Assembly (NCBI GenBank): GCA_936908745.1
Contig: CAKZFX010000011.1
Coordinates: 62,001 to 126,000, forward strand
DNA: 64,000 nucleotides
DNA from: an uncultured Chitinophagaceae bacterium
GTDB taxonomy: Bacteria; Bacteroidota; Bacteroidia; Chitinophagales; Chitinophagaceae
Direction of reading: 5' to 3'
Every line of letters begins with the position of its first letter. The stretch's first letter is position 1. The position numbers and the translations under genes are program-made. The notes under the pieces were generated by a model. It was not told the origin of the DNA. It saw only the letters and a program-made list of their open reading frames with translations, and ran no database searches. Below, piece after piece: positions 60,665-64,000 of this stretch.

Positions 60665-61729
60665 TTATCTTGACAAAGCATATACTGCAAAGGAAGCGAG
60701 CCAATGTTCACCACCATAGCCGCCGTCAAATATTTTTGGCAATGCTTCATTCAAAAATTTATCCGCCCCCGTTTCAAATAAGGTTTTGTATTTATGCCTG
60801 GCCGGTAATTGTTTACTGATGTTTCGCATGCACCATGCCCGGCTAAAACTTAAGCCATCGAGATGCACAGTCTGGTAATCACTTCTGTCACTGACAACCG
60901 GCGATTGGATAAGCCGGTTTACACCCGCTTTTGTATAGTAAGCGTTTAGCCATTTCACAAATTCTTTCTGTGGCAGTATGCGTGCCAGCAGGTCTGCTGC
61001 CACCAGGCTGGGAGAAAAAAAGTCAGCGCCGTCGGGTTCAAGATGAGCAGGAATATTTTTATTATCAAAGTAAAAATCTTTAGCTCTTTCAATAATCAGT
61101 TTTTCAAATGCAGTATCATTTTTTGTACGGGCCCAGTCCAGTGCAAAGCTTAATCCAAAAGCAGTATTGCCATGTACGCCTGTTCGGTTGGGATAGGTTT
61201 GTTTAGGAAGAAATGCTTTCCACAGTGTTTCTATTTTTTGCGTCAGTGGCTGCATTGCTTTGTGCCATTTGCTGCCTAGCGGATCAGTCCATGTAAGCAG
61301 TTCTTCATCCAGCTTTAAAAGCCATGCCCATCCATAAGTACGTTCATAGTTTTGAGATGCGGTGTATTTACCAAAGTATTCAGCTTCTTTCTTCATTTTT
61401 TCCAGCTGGAAAGAGTTGTCCAAAACAGCAATAATGCTGTCTCTTTTTGGCAGCGAAGGAAATTGTTTTAACAGCCTTACCAGCATCCAATGCCCGTGTA
61501 CAGAGCTATGCCAGTCAAGGCAACCATAAAACACCGGGTGCAGTTCACTGGGCAAAAGTTTTGCATCCACGGGGCCATCGCTCAAATGCGAGGTTTTGTT
61601 TGGAAACTCAGTGGTAATACAATGCAGTGGTAATTGGCTGAGGTTTTTCGCCACTTCAATGGTGAGTTGTGTTTGAGCAAAACTTTGCAGGCAAACAAAG
61701 CTGAATAGGGACAGAATAATTGCTTTCAT
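60665..61729 (-). CDS. DUF2891 family secreted protein
   Basis: 354 residues, signal peptide MKAIILSLFSFVCLQSFAQ. The family core is recognised in YGCLDWHSSVHGHWMLVRLL, GVHGNTAFGLSFALDWAR and HLDGLSFSRAWCM. DUF2891 proteins have an (alpha/alpha) barrel-like fold with conserved His/Trp residues and may act on carbohydrates or related ligands, but no activity has been established to my knowledge. It is convergent with the glycosyltransferase gene (17 bp apart). Confidence 0.82.
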   Translation of the reverse strand: MKAIILSLFSFVCLQSFAQTQLTIEVAKNLSQLPLHCITTEFPNKTSHLSDGPVDAKLLPSELHPVFYGCLDWHSSVHGHWMLVRLLKQFPSLPKRDSIIAVLDNSFQLEKMKKEAEYFGKYTASQNYERTYGWAWLLKLDEELLTWTDPLGSKWHKAMQPLTQKIETLWKAFLPKQTYPNRTGVHGNTAFGLSFALDWARTKNDTAFEKLIIERAKDFYFDNKNIPAHLEPDGADFFSPSLVAADLLARILPQKEFVKWLNAYYTKAGVNRLIQSPVVSDRSDYQTVHLDGLSFSRAWCMRNISKQLPARHKYKTLFETGADKFLNEALPKIFDGGYGGEHWLASFAVYALSR

Positions 61730-61763
61730 CAGCTAAAAATAATAAATCAGGTATTTACCCGCA

Positions 61764-61794
61764 TAAAAAAGCCTGCCGTTAGAAAACAGCAGGC
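61764..61794 (-). terminator. Rho-independent terminator of the truncated T9SS gene
   Basis: GCCTGCCG-TTAGAAAA-CAGCAGGC forms a 7- to 8-bp stem followed by six T on the minus strand, just past the stop at 61829. Confidence 0.85.
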
Positions 61795-61828
61795 GTAAAC
61801 TTAAACATTGCAGTGTACTTTCTGCTTC

Positions 61829-64000
61829 TTATTGAACTGCGAGTTTCTCTGAGAATACTGTTCCGTCATTGGAAATAATTCTCAGCCAATAGTATCCTTT
61901 TGCCCACCCGGTCGTATTAATGTCTTTTACATTTTCGCCGAATGTATAGGTAGCTACGGCGGCGCCACCCGTGTTGTAAATAATTACTGATTTTATACCC
62001 GGCTTGTTAACCGAAATAGTAAAGGAGTTGTTTTGCACAGGGTTGGGATATACTGTCAATAGTGTGCCTGTTGCCGTGAAGTCAACAAAACGTACGCCTG
62101 TATAAGTCAGGTAACCGTCGTGTTCCACTGCTTTTATTTTATAGTATACGCGATTGCTGCTGTTGCCCACCACATCTGTATAGCTGTATTCGCTTTGTTG
62201 ATCAGCGCCGGCCACCGTTCCAATCACTGCATAGTCAGCCCCGTTTACAGAACGCAGTATTTCAAAACGCTCTGCAGGATCGGCGAGGCTTATTTTCCAT
62301 TTCAGCAATACAGATGAACTGTTTTGCCTGGCAGCAGTGAAGTATTCAAATTTTACCGGCAATACACCGCCCAATGAAGAAGTCACCACATCTGCCTGGA
62401 ATTTTTTGAAGTTGTTTTGTGCAAGGTCTTTCGCTACGGTTGTTCCGCCATAGTAAATATTGTCGCCATTATCGCTGATAAATTGAAGTTTATTTTCATC
62501 AATCGAACCAGCCTGGTTTACCTGCATTACGCCTTCTGCATTCAATGCAGCAATATTGAAAGACGGTAAAGCCACTGGCGCATCAACCGGGTTGCCTGAC
62601 CATTTATAGACAGCCGCGTCTGCATCTGTATCAGCGCTGCCTGCTACAATAATATAATGGCCATTGGTTAAACGTATCATTTCACGGATACCTCTGCCAC
62701 CTAAGTTCAGTTCAATCGGCGCACCGATTGTGAACGATGCATTGGTACGGAAACCCAAGGCTGTTTCAAAGTTTTGCAAAGGAGCGATCAATGCATTTAC
62801 ACGAGGGCCTGAAGCACCTGCAGGAACCAATGGCGCCCTGAAACCGATATACATAGTAGACTGGTCAGGTGCAAACACCATCCCTTCCACGTTGAAACCA
62901 TCCACACGTTTTGGATCACCTGTTGCACGGGCGGTGAAGTTGTAGCCATTGCTGTTACCCCATGTAATTAACTGATCTCTCAATTGTGTATAACCATTCA
63001 CAGGCGTTACAGTGGTGGCAGCGCCGGTTCCGCTTACGGTTACTGCGAATAAGCGATCACGGTTAGGTTTGTATTCAAATGGTGAGTTGCTGCTGTTGCT
63101 CAGTGAACCCATAAAGTAAATTCTGCCCGGGATAGCAGGACTTTTTACAGCCGCTTCGATGTCCACTTCTTTGCTGTTGCCATCAGGCAAGGCCAGGATG
63201 CTGTTGCCAGCATTAAATTCAAATGTTTTAACAGGGAGTCCTGATTGGTTACGGAGGTACAGGTACAATTGGTTTGTTTCATCGTTACCAACCAGCATAT
63301 AGTCATCATCCAGTGCAATCGCTGTAGAAGCATCCGAGATGCCTGTCAGCCATGAGCTGCTGCCCGAAGCCGCATTAGATGCTGCATAGTTGATAATATA
63401 AGCTGAGTTCAATGTACCATCGCTTACGGTAACGGTGATCGTTGCGAAACCAACACCTGTTGGTATTATTTTCAGGTTTCTTATGGCGCCTGATATTGTT
63501 GTCAACGCAAGGTTCGTTGTATTATTTGGTACAACGGCTGTATTGCTGCTGCTTACTGTTACAGTAAGATCAGCCACAGGCGTTACATCATCATTCAATA
63601 TAAAGTCAATACCGTTTGTTTTAGCCGGATCAATAACATCATTAATAACGCCGCTGATAGCATAAGGACTAACCGGCGAAGAAGGCATACCTGCATCTAA
63701 CAAGTCGGTAGTAGTTGCTACGTTGATAGCAATTGTCGGGGCGCCAGCCGGAGGCGCACAGTTTGGAATATAGGTGTAAACAACTCTTGTGCTTTTGCCC
63801 GGGCTTCCTATATCGCCACTGGTAGATGCATAAGAGCCTTCTGCATCAGCGGTTGTTGCCAGTGTCCACAAGCTAAAGTTATTGGCCGCTACTGCTCCGG
63901 CCGGAGGCCATGCGCTTGCGCCATTTGTTCTTGGGCCAGCTACGTTGCCTGTGCCTTCGTCATTGTATGTCAGCCTGTCTACCAGTACTTCCGCAGCATC
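61829..64000 (-). CDS. T9SS-secreted protein with a DUF3616-like domain (5' part outside the window)
   Basis: The frame is open from 61829 to the window edge; its last in-window ATG is not needed because the frame continues to 64000 without a stop, so 723 codons are visible and the N-terminus lies beyond. A DUF3616-like region is recognised (LALPDGNSKEVDIEAAVKSP, KRVDGFNVEGMVFAPDQS, LNLGGRGIREMIRL). It is followed by an FN3-like module (SSVLLKWKISLADPAERFEI) and a T9SS type A sorting domain (VYPNPVQNNSFTISVNK, KGYYWLRIISND). A cadherin- or Ig-like segment lies upstream of the DUF3616 region. Expected to be secreted; function unknown. Confidence 0.85.
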   Translation of the reverse strand, partial: DAAEVLVDRLTYNDEGTGNVAGPRTNGASAWPPAGAVAANNFSLWTLATTADAEGSYASTSGDIGSPGKSTRVVYTYIPNCAPPAGAPTIAINVATTTDLLDAGMPSSPVSPYAISGVINDVIDPAKTNGIDFILNDDVTPVADLTVTVSSSNTAVVPNNTTNLALTTISGAIRNLKIIPTGVGFATITVTVSDGTLNSAYIINYAASNAASGSSSWLTGISDASTAIALDDDYMLVGNDETNQLYLYLRNQSGLPVKTFEFNAGNSILALPDGNSKEVDIEAAVKSPAIPGRIYFMGSLSNSSNSPFEYKPNRDRLFAVTVSGTGAATTVTPVNGYTQLRDQLITWGNSNGYNFTARATGDPKRVDGFNVEGMVFAPDQSTMYIGFRAPLVPAGASGPRVNALIAPLQNFETALGFRTNASFTIGAPIELNLGGRGIREMIRLTNGHYIIVAGSADTDADAAVYKWSGNPVDAPVALPSFNIAALNAEGVMQVNQAGSIDENKLQFISDNGDNIYYGGTTVAKDLAQNNFKKFQADVVTSSLGGVLPVKFEYFTAARQNSSSVLLKWKISLADPAERFEILRSVNGADYAVIGTVAGADQQSEYSYTDVVGNSSNRVYYKIKAVEHDGYLTYTGVRFVDFTATGTLLTVYPNPVQNNSFTISVNKPGIKSVIIYNTGGAAVATYTFGENVKDINTTGWAKGYYWLRIISNDGTVFSEKLAVQ

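Overview
The window looks like a chromosomal segment from a Bacteroidota member, most likely family Chitinophagaceae. Evidence: (i) several large secreted proteins end in a type IX secretion (T9SS) type A C-terminal sorting domain; (ii) promoter-like motifs fit the Bacteroidota consensus TTTG-N20-TAnnTTTG, and Shine-Dalgarno sequences are mostly absent; (iii) family-typical genes are present (DUF3098 next to ftsX, GEVED and HYR domain proteins, a TonB-dependent receptor with a carboxypeptidase-regulatory domain). These assignments come from reading motifs by eye; no database search was run.

Layout. 1-2.2 kb: start of a probable M36-type peptidase gene, a Pro-rich secreted protein and a secreted endonuclease/exonuclease/phosphatase. 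2.3-10.1 kb: one 2609-residue T9SS adhesin-like protein with two copies of a lamin-tail-like module, Ig/PKD-like repeats, a Gly-rich block and a tandem HYR array. 10.2-14.2 kb: formyltransferase, a signal-less periplasmic-binding-fold protein, two tandem phage-tail-collar proteins and an HExxH protein. 14.2-30.1 kb: mostly housekeeping (a degenerate 5'-nucleotidase-like protein, Asp/Asn hydroxylase, leuS, ftsX, DUF3098, uppP, UMF1-type transporter, MBL hydrolase, DUF3108, flippase-like protein, ruvC, HIT protein, greA, lipoprotein, 2-hydroxyacid dehydrogenase, rsmA). 30.2-36 kb: two T9SS proteins (BNR/sortilin-like propeller; GEVED protein). 36.3-40 kb: pdxA and an ABC-2 exporter operon with a LolA-like protein. 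40.2-47 kb: small secreted protein, a possible 43-codon gene, a TonB receptor followed by a TPR-like protein, two paralogous membrane proteins and a winged-helix regulator, and another T9SS protein. 47.4-51.6 kb: atpB-E-F-H-A. 51.7-64 kb: nucleotidyltransferase/small-protein pair, MsbA-like exporter, a secreted 748-residue protein with a caspase-like His/Cys region, PhoB/PhoR-like two-component pair, LpxH-like phosphoesterase with glycosyltransferase, DUF2891 protein, and a truncated DUF3616/T9SS gene.

Features that stand out: at least four kinds of short imperfectly palindromic interspersed repeat lie between genes, and one lies in frame inside leuS. The greA leader carries a near-perfect palindrome followed by a U-rich tract and a strong Shine-Dalgarno, like an attenuator. 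The 748-residue protein may be an undescribed clan-CD-like secreted peptidase. The tail-collar/binding-fold/formyltransferase neighbourhood is the most system-like uncharacterised cluster. The 14.2 kb 5'-nucleotidase-like protein appears to have lost its metal ligands. No tRNA, rRNA, CRISPR array, transposase or integrase was seen.
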